A stretch of 64,000 nt of DNA from DASUBN01 sp036000105. GTDB taxonomy: Bacteria; Pseudomonadota; Gammaproteobacteria; Natronospirales; REEB76. Position 1 is the stretch's first letter. Every line of letters begins with the position of its first letter. Shown here piece by piece: positions 24,904 to 31,761 of this stretch. The notes beneath the pieces are model-generated. The model searched no databases, was not told where the DNA came from, and saw only the letters and a program-made list of their open reading frames with translations. The translations under genes were made by a program, and so were the position numbers. Location: the NCBI GenBank assembly GCA_036000105.1, contig DASYGE010000012.1:1-64000 (forward strand), in the 5' to 3' direction.

Positions 24904-25410
24904 ATGGATTTGAAGGTCACGCCCGAATGGCTGAATCGTAAACTGAAAGAAGTTGACGATTCGACCGTGGGCGCTGGTTGCATGACTCAGGAGGAGTTTG
25001 CTCGCGATGCAGCTTCTCGACGAGTTACTCCGTCTGCAGTTGAGTCCGCACAAAACGAACTCGGCAAAGTGGTTAGATATGTACGAGAACAGAATGGCTG
25101 GTCTCAGGAAAGACTTGCTGAGATTGCAGACGTGGAGCTAAGAGAAATCGTTGGATTAGAGACCGAAATGGGCTACGTCCCTCGATCGCGAACTGCTTAC
25201 TCTCTTGCGAATAGTCTAGGGTTTTCTCATAACAAGATGAAGGAACTCCTAGGTCTACTTGAGAGCAATCGCGGAGCGGCAAACGATAGAAACGTATATC
25301 TCGCTTTTGCAGCACATTCAAAACACGTCACTATGATCTCGGACGGTGATTACGACGTTATTCGTGCGCTTGTAGATGTTCTCGCGGACAAAAGTGATGA
25401 CAATGAATGA
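24904..25410 (+). CDS. XRE-family regulator paired with an ImmA-like peptidase
   Basis: 168 residues, ATG with AGGAGATCGAG upstream, 9 bp after the GNAT stop. An N-terminal segment (LKVTPEWLNRKLKEVDD) of unknown role, then a Cro/C1-type HTH (VVRYVREQNGWSQERLAEIA, DVELREIVGLETEMGYVP) and a C-terminal tail for interaction or dimerisation. Overlaps the ImmA-like gene by 4 bp. Such pairs work as repressor plus protease that destroys it on a damage or signal cue, as ImmR/ImmA in ICEBs1. Confidence 0.82.
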   Translation: MDLKVTPEWLNRKLKEVDDSTVGAGCMTQEEFARDAASRRVTPSAVESAQNELGKVVRYVREQNGWSQERLAEIADVELREIVGLETEMGYVPRSRTAYSLANSLGFSHNKMKELLGLLESNRGAANDRNVYLAFAAHSKHVTMISDGDYDVIRALVDVLADKSDDNE

Positions 25411-26309
25411 CTTCGGAAATAGATGACAAGACCGCCGGTGATATTGGCAAAAGAATCGCTGGCATTCATCGCGATATTGGCTATCGGGACGGCGCGGTCA
25501 ATCTTGCTGACGTCCGAGACACCCTCAAACTAGATCTCCGGTATTACTCTGCCGAAAGCACCGATCTCGTTGACGAGGTCGCGCACCGACTTAGACTCGG
25601 GGCCAAACGTTTGATGGACAATCCTGCAGCGCTAATCGACGTAGTGAAGAAATTCGACTTACGCGCACTATATATTCCGGCAAAGAAACGCATCTTGATT
25701 GACCAGGGAATACCAGACCTGAAAAAGCGTTGGAGCGAAGGGCACGAGATTACACATAGCGCATTGCCCTGGCACAGGGAATACATGTTCGGTGACGACA
25801 AACACACTCTCTCCCCTGTGCACCACGAGGAAATCGAATCCGAGGCAAATTTTGGAGCAGGGAAACTTCTGTTCCCGGCCAAGCGTTTCGCCAAGGTATG
25901 CGGTGATTGCAACCCAACGTTTAGCGAAATAAAAAAGGTCGCGGATCACTTCGGCAATACGATCACAACCACCTTTTGGAGATTTGTGGAAGGCCAGACA
26001 GTCGCTGCATTTGGCCTAGTTAGTGAACATCCTCTAAGACCGAAAGCTGGTGAGCCCGCGGTCTCTGCATTTATAAAGTCCCCTCGGTTCCGTGTCGAAT
26101 TTCCGGCTATTAGAGAAGGCGCTCTCTTCACTCAAATCGCGCGCTATTGCTCAAGAAATAGAGCTGGTCCACTTGGCGAGGCCGAACTCGTTCTAATCGA
26201 TGACAACGGTGAGCGCTACTGCTTCGACCTTGAGTCTTTTAGTAACGGCTACAAAGTATTGACCATCGGCATTTGCCGCGGTCCAGTGGCCGATACAGTG
26301 CCGGTATAA
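25407..26309 (+). CDS. ImmA/IrrE-family zinc metallopeptidase
   Basis: 300 residues. DUF955-type gluzincin-like site: HEITHSALPWH near residue 113 supplies the HExxH metal ligands, and EIESEANFGAGKLLFP some 30 residues later supplies the Glu and the family's F.a..LLmP segment. The C-terminal third (about residues 200-300) is an extra domain of unknown role, perhaps sensory. GTG/ATG region overlaps the XRE stop by 4 bp. Predicted to cleave the XRE partner and so switch on the locus; the natural signal is unknown. Confidence 0.85.
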   Translation: MTSEIDDKTAGDIGKRIAGIHRDIGYRDGAVNLADVRDTLKLDLRYYSAESTDLVDEVAHRLRLGAKRLMDNPAALIDVVKKFDLRALYIPAKKRILIDQGIPDLKKRWSEGHEITHSALPWHREYMFGDDKHTLSPVHHEEIESEANFGAGKLLFPAKRFAKVCGDCNPTFSEIKKVADHFGNTITTTFWRFVEGQTVAAFGLVSEHPLRPKAGEPAVSAFIKSPRFRVEFPAIREGALFTQIARYCSRNRAGPLGEAELVLIDDNGERYCFDLESFSNGYKVLTIGICRGPVADTVPV

Positions 26310-26350
26310 GTCTCCAGACATTTAGCGGCGAGCTGTAGTGAGGAATGATG

Positions 26351-26376
26351 CCCGGAGCGCGAATCGAACCTGCGAC
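26351..26376 (-). pseudogene. tRNA 3'-end-like fragment
   Basis: On the minus strand GTCGCAGGTTCGATTC resembles a T-arm, followed by GCGCTCCGGGC like an acceptor strand. The T-stem does not pair properly, the matching 5' acceptor (GCCCGGA) is absent, and no cloverleaf forms. It could be a decayed tRNA copy of the kind left by integrating elements or phages. Confidence 0.22.
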
Positions 26377-26461
26377 GGGATAGTGCACGTAGGTCAGAAC
26401 GAACGTTTGAATATACCATTGGCTTGCTTGGCGTCTCGTTAAACTAATGGAGGTAGTACAG

Positions 26462-26626
26462 ATGGCTTGGAAGCTCAGGAAGAAACCAACAGGTATTAAG
26501 AAGATAGGCGCGATAAAGCCCATTAAACCTATCAAGGCTATAAAACCCATCCAGCCTATTCGCCCAATCAAACCAATTGCGCCAATTGGCCATGAGTACT
26601 ATTGGGTGCCGAACAAGAAGAAGTGA
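26462..26626 (+). CDS. Small (Ile-Lys-Pro)n repeat protein
   Basis: 54 residues: a basic start (MAWKLRKKPTGIKK), about ten tripeptide units of the form I-x-P/A (IGA, IKP, IKP, IKA, IKP, IQP, IRP, IKP, IAP, IGH), and an aromatic/basic end (EYYWVPNKKK). ATG preceded by GGAGG at ideal spacing. The units use different synonymous codons (CCC, CCT, CCA; ATA, ATC, ATT), which points to selection on protein sequence, not recent DNA slippage. No signal peptide and no family known to me. It would be an extended, highly cationic, proline-rich strand, able to bind nucleic acid or an SH3/WW-like partner, or to act as an antimicrobial or toxic peptide. It lies 152 bp after the ImmA-like gene. Confidence 0.7.
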   Translation: MAWKLRKKPTGIKKIGAIKPIKPIKAIKPIQPIRPIKPIAPIGHEYYWVPNKKK

Positions 26627-26793
26627 ATGGCGGATCCGCCGCGTTGTCGCCTGGTCAATCCTTCATTGTTCCCTTAGGATTGGCCGGCGGCCGCTCATGC
26701 GGAGGCACCATTGATATCTCCGATGGCGGTCAAGCTATGGTATCAATGACCGGCCAAACTACGGTATCACGCACAAAAAGTGACTTTGTTTAA
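26623..26793 (+). CDS. Small Gly/Ser-rich protein coupled to the IKP-repeat gene
   Basis: 56 residues if begun at the GTG that overlaps the previous stop (GTGA), preceded by AAGAAGAA; a TTG seven codons earlier is an alternative. Sequence runs NGGSAALSPGQSFIVPLGLA, then CGGTIDISDGGQAMVSM and TTVSRTKSDFV: beta-prone, with one Cys pair position (SCGG) only. No family recognised. The GTGA overlap suggests translational coupling with the repeat peptide, as for immunity or partner genes, but the reading frame could be chance. Confidence 0.35.
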   Translation: MNGGSAALSPGQSFIVPLGLAGGRSCGGTIDISDGGQAMVSMTGQTTVSRTKSDFV

Positions 26794-26810
26794 ATTTGTT
26801 GTGGGTCCAC

Positions 26811-26830
26811 CAGGACTCGAACCTCTGCCC
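26811..26830 (-). pseudogene. Second tRNA T-arm-like fragment
   Basis: Minus strand GAGGTTCGAGTCCTGGTGGACCCAC looks like a T-loop plus 3' acceptor strand, and a CTACATGA loop lies 20 nt upstream, but no complete cloverleaf folds. Probably a degenerate tRNA copy at the island edge. Confidence 0.22.
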
Positions 26831-26895
26831 CGGCTCATGTAGGCCAAACGCTGCTCAGGCGGCCGAATAGGCGCTTATAGAGCCGATCTGGTTAT

Positions 26896-26958
26896 AAAGT
26901 AATTCCTTGCCACAGTGAAACTAAAGTAATTCATTGCCAATCGGCAAAGAATTGCTTC
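26896..26958. repeat. Two direct and one inverted copy of a 17-nt motif beside tRNA-Phe
   Basis: AAAGTAATTCCTTGCCA (26896-26912) and AAAGTAATTCATTGCCA (26923-26939) differ by one base. GGCAAAGAATTGCTTC (26943-26958) is a diverged inverted copy that can pair with the second direct copy into a 15-bp stem with a 4-nt loop. It lies 32 bp from the tRNA-Phe 3' end. It could be integrase or excisionase binding sites, or the stem of a small RNA. Confidence 0.6.
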
Positions 26959-26989
26959 AAATTTCAGACAGGTCTTCTGAAAGTAAAAG

Positions 26990-27067
<78 letters not shown>

Positions 27068-27261
27068 CTCGACTGCTGTCTGACCCTTTGCGCTTCCATC
27101 CCTGGGCGACTTCCAGCCCGGACTGCTGCGCTACGCATCCTGCTTCGCGCCTCAGCCCAGGGCAGGCTTTCCTGCCTGCCCGCACGCTGCTTCGCAACGA
27201 GCCCTGTCCGGTCGCTCGACGGGCGAAATGTCCTGGCGGACATTTCCTGCTTCCGCCTCGC
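27068..27261. repeat. Hairpin-rich 194-bp segment between the tRNA-derived repeats
   Basis: Contains at least two good stems: GGGCAGG/CCTGCCC (around 27161-27182) and GAAATGTCC-TGGC-GGACATTTC (around 27225-27246). CTGCTTCGC motifs recur here and also in the thiS-thiG gap. It looks like a REP/BIME-type intergenic element rather than coding DNA. It sits in the tRNA-Phe promoter region, so it may have displaced the original promoter. Confidence 0.45.
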
Positions 27262-27282
27262 CCAACTGAGCTACCTGGCCTT
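27262..27282. repeat. 21-bp direct repeat, copy 2
   Basis: Identical to 27047-27067. It has no tRNA body attached, so it is a duplicated fragment of the tRNA 5' end. The remaining bases up to egtB at 27447 hold no other clear feature. Confidence 0.85.
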
Positions 27283-27446
27283 AACAGGCTTCTTTCCGAC
27301 TATTTCTCCGCCCATGGTGGCGGGAAATCGTATGAAAATGTCTGGAAGGGCGGCTATTAGACCGGCGAAAGCGAGTCCGGTCAAGGGCTTGACGCACTTT
27401 TGACAGCCCCTTGATGCCGGCCTACCCTGCCCCAAGAGAAATCCCC

Positions 27447-28724
27447 ATGGATATCCGCACTTCCCCCACCCGCCGGCCGGCCGCCCCGACCGGAGACCGC
27501 CCGTCTCTGGCGGAGCGCTATGGCGCGGTACGCGCCCTGACGCTGGATCTCTGCCAGAGCCTCGCGCCGGAAGACATGGCCTTGCAGAGCATGCCGGATA
27601 CGAGCCCGACGAAATGGCACCTGGCCCATACCAGCTGGTTCTTCGAGCATTTCGTGCTGGAGCCCCACGCCCCTGGTTACCGGGTGTTCCACCCGGACTA
27701 CGGCTATCTCTTCAACTCCTATTACTACACCGTGGGAGCCATGCACCCGCGCCCGACCCGCGGCCTGCTCTCGCGCCCGCTCGCAGCGGAGGTGCTGCGC
27801 TACCGCGAACACGTGGACCGGCATCTCGCGGAACTCCTGGCGCGACGGGAAGATGACGCCGCCGTGATAGCGCTCGTGACCTTAGGGCTCAACCACGAGC
27901 AGCAGCACCAGGAATTGCTGCTCATGGACATCAAGCACCTCTTCTCCCTCAATCCCCTTAAGCCCGCCTGGCGCGAACTCCCCAAGCCCAAGCCTGCCGG
28001 TCATGTGGGCGCTTTGAAATATCTCCCGCGGTCCGGGGGTCTTGTCTCCATCGGCCACGGGGGCGATGGCTTCGCCTTCGACAACGAGACGCCGCGCCAC
28101 CCGGTGCTGACCCCGGCCCATGCCATGGCGGCGCGCCCCGTGAGTAACGGCGAATACCGGGATTTCATCCGTGCCGGCGGTTATCGCACACCGGAGCTGT
28201 GGCTCTCAGACGGCTGGGGCACGGTGCAACGTGAAGGTTGGGGGCGGCCACTTTACTGGAGCGAGGACATGACGGCGGAATTCACCTTGAGCGGCATGCG
28301 CGAGATCGCCGCAGATGCACCGGTGGTGCACCTCTCCTATTACGAAGCGGATGCCTACGCCCGCTGGGCCGGCGCGCGTCTGCCCACGGAAGCAGAATGG
28401 GAGAGCCTGGCAGCCGAACAGCCGATCACCGGAAACTTCTTGGATACAGGCCTGTTCCATCCCGCTGCCGGGGCTGAAAGTTTGAGCCAGCTCTACGGCG
28501 ACGTGTGGGAGTGGACCGCGAGCCCGTACATGGCCTACCCGGGCTTCAAGCCGCTCACGGGCTCGCTCGGGGAATACAACGGCAAGTTCATGGCCAACCA
28601 GATGGTCCTGCGCGGCGGTTGCTGTGTGACCCCGGCGGGGCATGTGCGCGCGAGTTACCGCAACTTCTTCTATCCCCATCAGCGCTGGCAGTTCAGCGGC
28701 CTGCGTGTCGCCAAGGACGCCTAA
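27447..28724 (+). CDS. egtB: EgtB, ergothioneine sulfoxide synthase
   Basis: 425 residues from the ATG at 27447 (AAGAGAAA upstream). Non-heme iron enzyme that joins hercynine with a thiol donor and oxygen. N-terminal DinB-like domain with the first His in KWHLAHTSWFFEHF and the HxxxHxE motif NHEQQHQE near residue 150. C-terminal formylglycine-generating-enzyme-like domain (RPVSNGEYRDFI, RLPTEAEWE, GDVWEWTASPY, VLRGG, RNFFYP). Followed 2 bp later by egtD, so both steps from histidine are encoded here; the final C-S lyase is not. Confidence 0.93.
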   Translation: MDIRTSPTRRPAAPTGDRPSLAERYGAVRALTLDLCQSLAPEDMALQSMPDTSPTKWHLAHTSWFFEHFVLEPHAPGYRVFHPDYGYLFNSYYYTVGAMHPRPTRGLLSRPLAAEVLRYREHVDRHLAELLARREDDAAVIALVTLGLNHEQQHQELLLMDIKHLFSLNPLKPAWRELPKPKPAGHVGALKYLPRSGGLVSIGHGGDGFAFDNETPRHPVLTPAHAMAARPVSNGEYRDFIRAGGYRTPELWLSDGWGTVQREGWGRPLYWSEDMTAEFTLSGMREIAADAPVVHLSYYEADAYARWAGARLPTEAEWESLAAEQPITGNFLDTGLFHPAAGAESLSQLYGDVWEWTASPYMAYPGFKPLTGSLGEYNGKFMANQMVLRGGCCVTPAGHVRASYRNFFYPHQRWQFSGLRVAKDA

Positions 28725-28726
28725 AG

Positions 28727-29707
28727 ATGCGTATCTCCCAAGCCCTCTCCGTCACCCTGCACGACTACCACCCGCGCGGCGATGCCATGCGCGAGGAAGT
28801 GCTGGAAGGCCTGCGGGAGAGCCAGAAGACCCTGCCCTGCAAATACTTCTACGACGAACAGGGCTCGCGACTCTTCGACGCCATCTGCGAGCTGCCGGAG
28901 TATTACCTCACGCGTACCGAACTCGGCATCATGGAGACCCACGTGGCGGAGATGGCCGCGGCCCTCGGCTCCCAGGTGCTACTAGTGGAACCGGGCAGCG
29001 GCAGCAGCCTGAAGACGCGCATGCTCCTGGATCACCTGCAGAAGCCCGTAGCCTACGTACCGGTGGACATCTCGCGCGAGCATCTCGTGGATGCGGCGGA
29101 CCGCCTGAACCGTCTCTATCCGGATCTCGAAGTGCTGCCGGTATGCGCGGACTTCAACCAGGCCTTCGAGGTGCCCGCACCGAGGCGTTCGCCGCGCCAG
29201 AGCGCGGTGTATTTCCCCGGCTCGACGCTAGGCAACTTCGGCCCGACGGACGCGGTGCACCTGCTGGATCATATGCGGCGCCTGGCGGGGCTCGGTGGCG
29301 CCCTGCTCCTGGGTGTGGATCTGCGCAAGGACAAGGATGTGCTGCAGCGCGCCTACGACGACGCGGCCGGCGTGACCGCCGCCTTCAATCTGAACATCCT
29401 GGAACGCATCAACCGCGAGCTGGACGGCGGCTTCGACCTCACGCGCTTCCACCACCGGGCCGTGTATAACGAAGCGGAAGGCTGCATCGAGATGCATCTC
29501 GTGAGCGTAGGCCGGCAAGTGGTGCCGGTGGCCGGCGAGAGCTTCGGCTTCCACGACGGCGAGCACATCCTGAGCGAGCGCTCATACAAGTACAGCCTGG
29601 AAGGCCTCACGGCCCTCGCGCTCAGGGCGGGCTTGATGCTCGAACAGCAGTGGCTGGATGACCGACGGTATTTCTGTGTGGCTCATCTAAGACCAAGACA
29701 CGCCTAA
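28727..29707 (+). CDS. egtD: EgtD, histidine N-alpha-methyltransferase
   Basis: 326 residues. Makes hercynine by trimethylating L-histidine with SAM. Landmarks: KTLPCKYFYDEQGSRLFDAI, LPEYYLTRTE, the SAM-binding VEPGSGSSLKTRMLLD, YVPVDIS, VYFPGSTLGNF, LLGVDLRKD and the C-terminal HILSERSYKYS. ATG at 28727 right after the egtB stop, a tight two-gene operon. Length is standard. Confidence 0.95.
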   Translation: MRISQALSVTLHDYHPRGDAMREEVLEGLRESQKTLPCKYFYDEQGSRLFDAICELPEYYLTRTELGIMETHVAEMAAALGSQVLLVEPGSGSSLKTRMLLDHLQKPVAYVPVDISREHLVDAADRLNRLYPDLEVLPVCADFNQAFEVPAPRRSPRQSAVYFPGSTLGNFGPTDAVHLLDHMRRLAGLGGALLLGVDLRKDKDVLQRAYDDAAGVTAAFNLNILERINRELDGGFDLTRFHHRAVYNEAEGCIEMHLVSVGRQVVPVAGESFGFHDGEHILSERSYKYSLEGLTALALRAGLMLEQQWLDDRRYFCVAHLRPRHA

Positions 29708-29713
29708 GCGTCT

Positions 29714-29986
29714 CTATTCCGGGGGCTTATAACCTTCCGGCTTATTGGCTGCTCCGCCACCGAACAGGAACTTCTCCATCTCCCCCTGCAGGAAGGAGCG
29801 GGCCTTGGGCTCGATCACCGACAGGCGGTATTCGTTGATGAGCATGGTCTGGTGGCGCAGCCACTGCTGCCAGGCCTGTTGCGACACCTGTTCGAATATC
29901 CGTTGGCCGAGCGGGCCAGGATAGGGCGGACGCTCCAGCCCCGGCAACTCCTCACCCAACAAGACGCATTTGACCGTGCGTGCCAT
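29714..29986 (-). CDS. yggX: YggX, Fe(II)-trafficking/oxidative damage protection protein
   Basis: 90 residues. Small cytoplasmic protein that protects Fe-S clusters. Full family pattern: ARTVKCVLLGEELPGLE, PYPGPLGQRIFE, VSQQAWQQWLRHQTMLINEY, RLSVIEPKARSFLQGEMEKF. Overlaps the end of mutY by 35 bp, the usual partner; MutY itself carries an Fe-S cluster. Confidence 0.96.
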   Translation of the reverse strand: MARTVKCVLLGEELPGLERPPYPGPLGQRIFEQVSQQAWQQWLRHQTMLINEYRLSVIEPKARSFLQGEMEKFLFGGGAANKPEGYKPPE

Positions 29987-31073
29987 CCTGTCCTTCTCCC
30001 GATGTGCCTGTAGCGAGCGTCTGCAAGAGGCGCTTCACCGGCGCCGCGAGTCCCAATTGTAGAGGTTCGTCCGTGCGGTACCAGCATTCGTCTGCGCCCT
30101 CCGCGATCCCGGCGACGGCACCCGTGGGCAACATGAGTTCCACGGGCTCGATGTCCAGATGGAAATGGCTGAAGGTATGGCGCAGCACCGGACGGGACAC
30201 GCAGGTCTTGGGCGCCGTGCCGAACCGCTCCCGGCACCACTCCCGTGGATCCGCCTCCGGGCCGATCTCGTGGAAGCTCCATAAGCCGCCCCAGACACCC
30301 GCCGGCGGGCGGCGCATGAGCAGCACCGCGCCATCCCTCTGCACCAGCAACATGCGGGTGCGCTTCACCGGCAGTTCCTTGCGCGGTCGGGAGGCCGGAT
30401 AGCGGGTCTCGCGGCCCGCAGCATGGGCGCGGCAGTCTTCCGCCACCGGACATTCCGCACAACGGGGCCGCGTGCGGGTACAGAGGGTCGCTCCAAGATC
30501 CATGATGGCCTGGGTGTATTCAGCCACACGCTTCCTGGGTGTCAGGGCTTCCGCCAGGGCCCAGAGCTTGGTCTCAACTTTCTTGTCCCCCGGCCAACCG
30601 CCCACGGCGGCGTGGCGGGTGAGCACGCGCTTGACGTTGCCGTCCAGGATCGCGTGCCGCTGATCCGCGGACAAGGCCAGGATGGCGCCGGCGGTGGAAC
30701 GGCCGATGCCCGGCAGCGCCGCTACGTCTGCAAAGTCCTGTGGGAGTTTTCCGCCGTGCAGCTCGCAGATGCGCTCGGCAGCCCGCTTCAGGTTGCGGGC
30801 CCGGGCGTAATAGCCGAGGCCGGTCCACAGATGCAGCACTTCGTCGAGCTTGGCCGCGGCGAGGTGGCGTACGTCCGGGAAGCGCTGCATGAAGCGCTCG
30901 TAATAGGGGATGACCGTGGCCACCTGGGTCTGCTGCAGCATGATCTCCGAGACCCACACCCGGTAAGGACTGGGATCCCGCTGCCACGGCAGCGCGTGCC
31001 GGCCGTGGCGGGCATGCCAGGCGAGCAGACGCTTGGCGAAAGGGGTCTCAGTCGCTGTTCTTTTGCCCGGCAT
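29952..31073 (-). CDS. mutY: MutY, A/G-specific adenine DNA glycosylase
   Basis: 373 residues from the ATG at 31073. Removes adenine mispaired with 8-oxoguanine. HhH-GPD domain (SEIMLQQTQVATVIPYYERF, LPGIGRSTAGAILAL with catalytic Asp in HAILDGNVKRVL), the [4Fe-4S] loop CTRTRPRCAECPVAEDC, then a C-terminal Nudix-like domain that senses 8-oxoG (VLLMRRPPAGVWGGLWSF). The start overlaps the end of the SRPBCC gene. Confidence 0.96.
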   Translation of the reverse strand: MPGKRTATETPFAKRLLAWHARHGRHALPWQRDPSPYRVWVSEIMLQQTQVATVIPYYERFMQRFPDVRHLAAAKLDEVLHLWTGLGYYARARNLKRAAERICELHGGKLPQDFADVAALPGIGRSTAGAILALSADQRHAILDGNVKRVLTRHAAVGGWPGDKKVETKLWALAEALTPRKRVAEYTQAIMDLGATLCTRTRPRCAECPVAEDCRAHAAGRETRYPASRPRKELPVKRTRMLLVQRDGAVLLMRRPPAGVWGGLWSFHEIGPEADPREWCRERFGTAPKTCVSRPVLRHTFSHFHLDIEPVELMLPTGAVAGIAEGADECWYRTDEPLQLGLAAPVKRLLQTLATGTSGEGQDGTHGQMRLVG

Positions 31074-31653
31074 CCCGATGCTCGCTCTCCAATGGCGGCA
31101 GGCGCGCGTGCTCGCGCGCCAGTTTCTCCACACCCGCTATCCCCGCCCTGCCTTCCATGCGCAGCCCGCGCTCCACCAGCGCGGAACCGATGAAGGGTGG
31201 CACCCAGAAAGCCGGTACCGCGCTCATCTCCCAGTGCAGGCGCGTGCCGTCGCTCTCCGCCTCCACGTGCCAGACAGCCTTGCCGGACTTGAGGTTGCTC
31301 TGCTCCGGCATCACCTCGGCGACGATATCCTGGGGGTCGGGCTTGCTGTAGCGCTGGGTCTCGATGATATGCCGGCAGAAGAACAACGCGCACACCCGGC
31401 TGTCGGTATATACCAGCACGGCCCCGCTATCCAGCCGCTGCACCACGTGGCTCTTCTGCACGGCGTTCGAGATACGCGTGAGATGCTCGTAGTCCGTGAG
31501 CACCGCATAGACCGCGGCGGGCGGCGCCGCGAGGTGCGCATCGGCGCTCATGCGGTATTCGTCGCCGTCGCGGGAGACCGCGAGGGAGTAGAAGTCGGCG
31601 GCCCCGGCGGCAGGCGCGATACCCAGGCAAAGCACGAGACCCACGCTACGCAT
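31048..31653 (-). CDS. Periplasmic SRPBCC/START-like protein
   Basis: 201 residues from MRSVGLV (GGAG at good distance; the ATG five codons earlier has none). Signal peptide (LVLCLGIAPAAGAAD), then a lipid-transfer-like START/polyketide-cyclase fold: HLAAPPAAVYAVLTDYEHLT, VYTDSRVCALFFC, TRLHWEMSAVPAFWVPP. The ligand is unknown. Overlaps mutY by 26 bp, so co-transcribed. Confidence 0.8.
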   Translation of the reverse strand: MRSVGLVLCLGIAPAAGAADFYSLAVSRDGDEYRMSADAHLAAPPAAVYAVLTDYEHLTRISNAVQKSHVVQRLDSGAVLVYTDSRVCALFFCRHIIETQRYSKPDPQDIVAEVMPEQSNLKSGKAVWHVEAESDGTRLHWEMSAVPAFWVPPFIGSALVERGLRMEGRAGIAGVEKLAREHARLPPLESEHRDAGQKNSD

Positions 31654-31761
31654 CACACACTCCGGCATGCGGGCTCCGGTAGCGGAGACCCATGGCTTAG
31701 GTACCGGCGCGCGACGGGGCTTTATTCCACCCTGCCAGGATCTGGTCTTGAGTCGCGCGGC

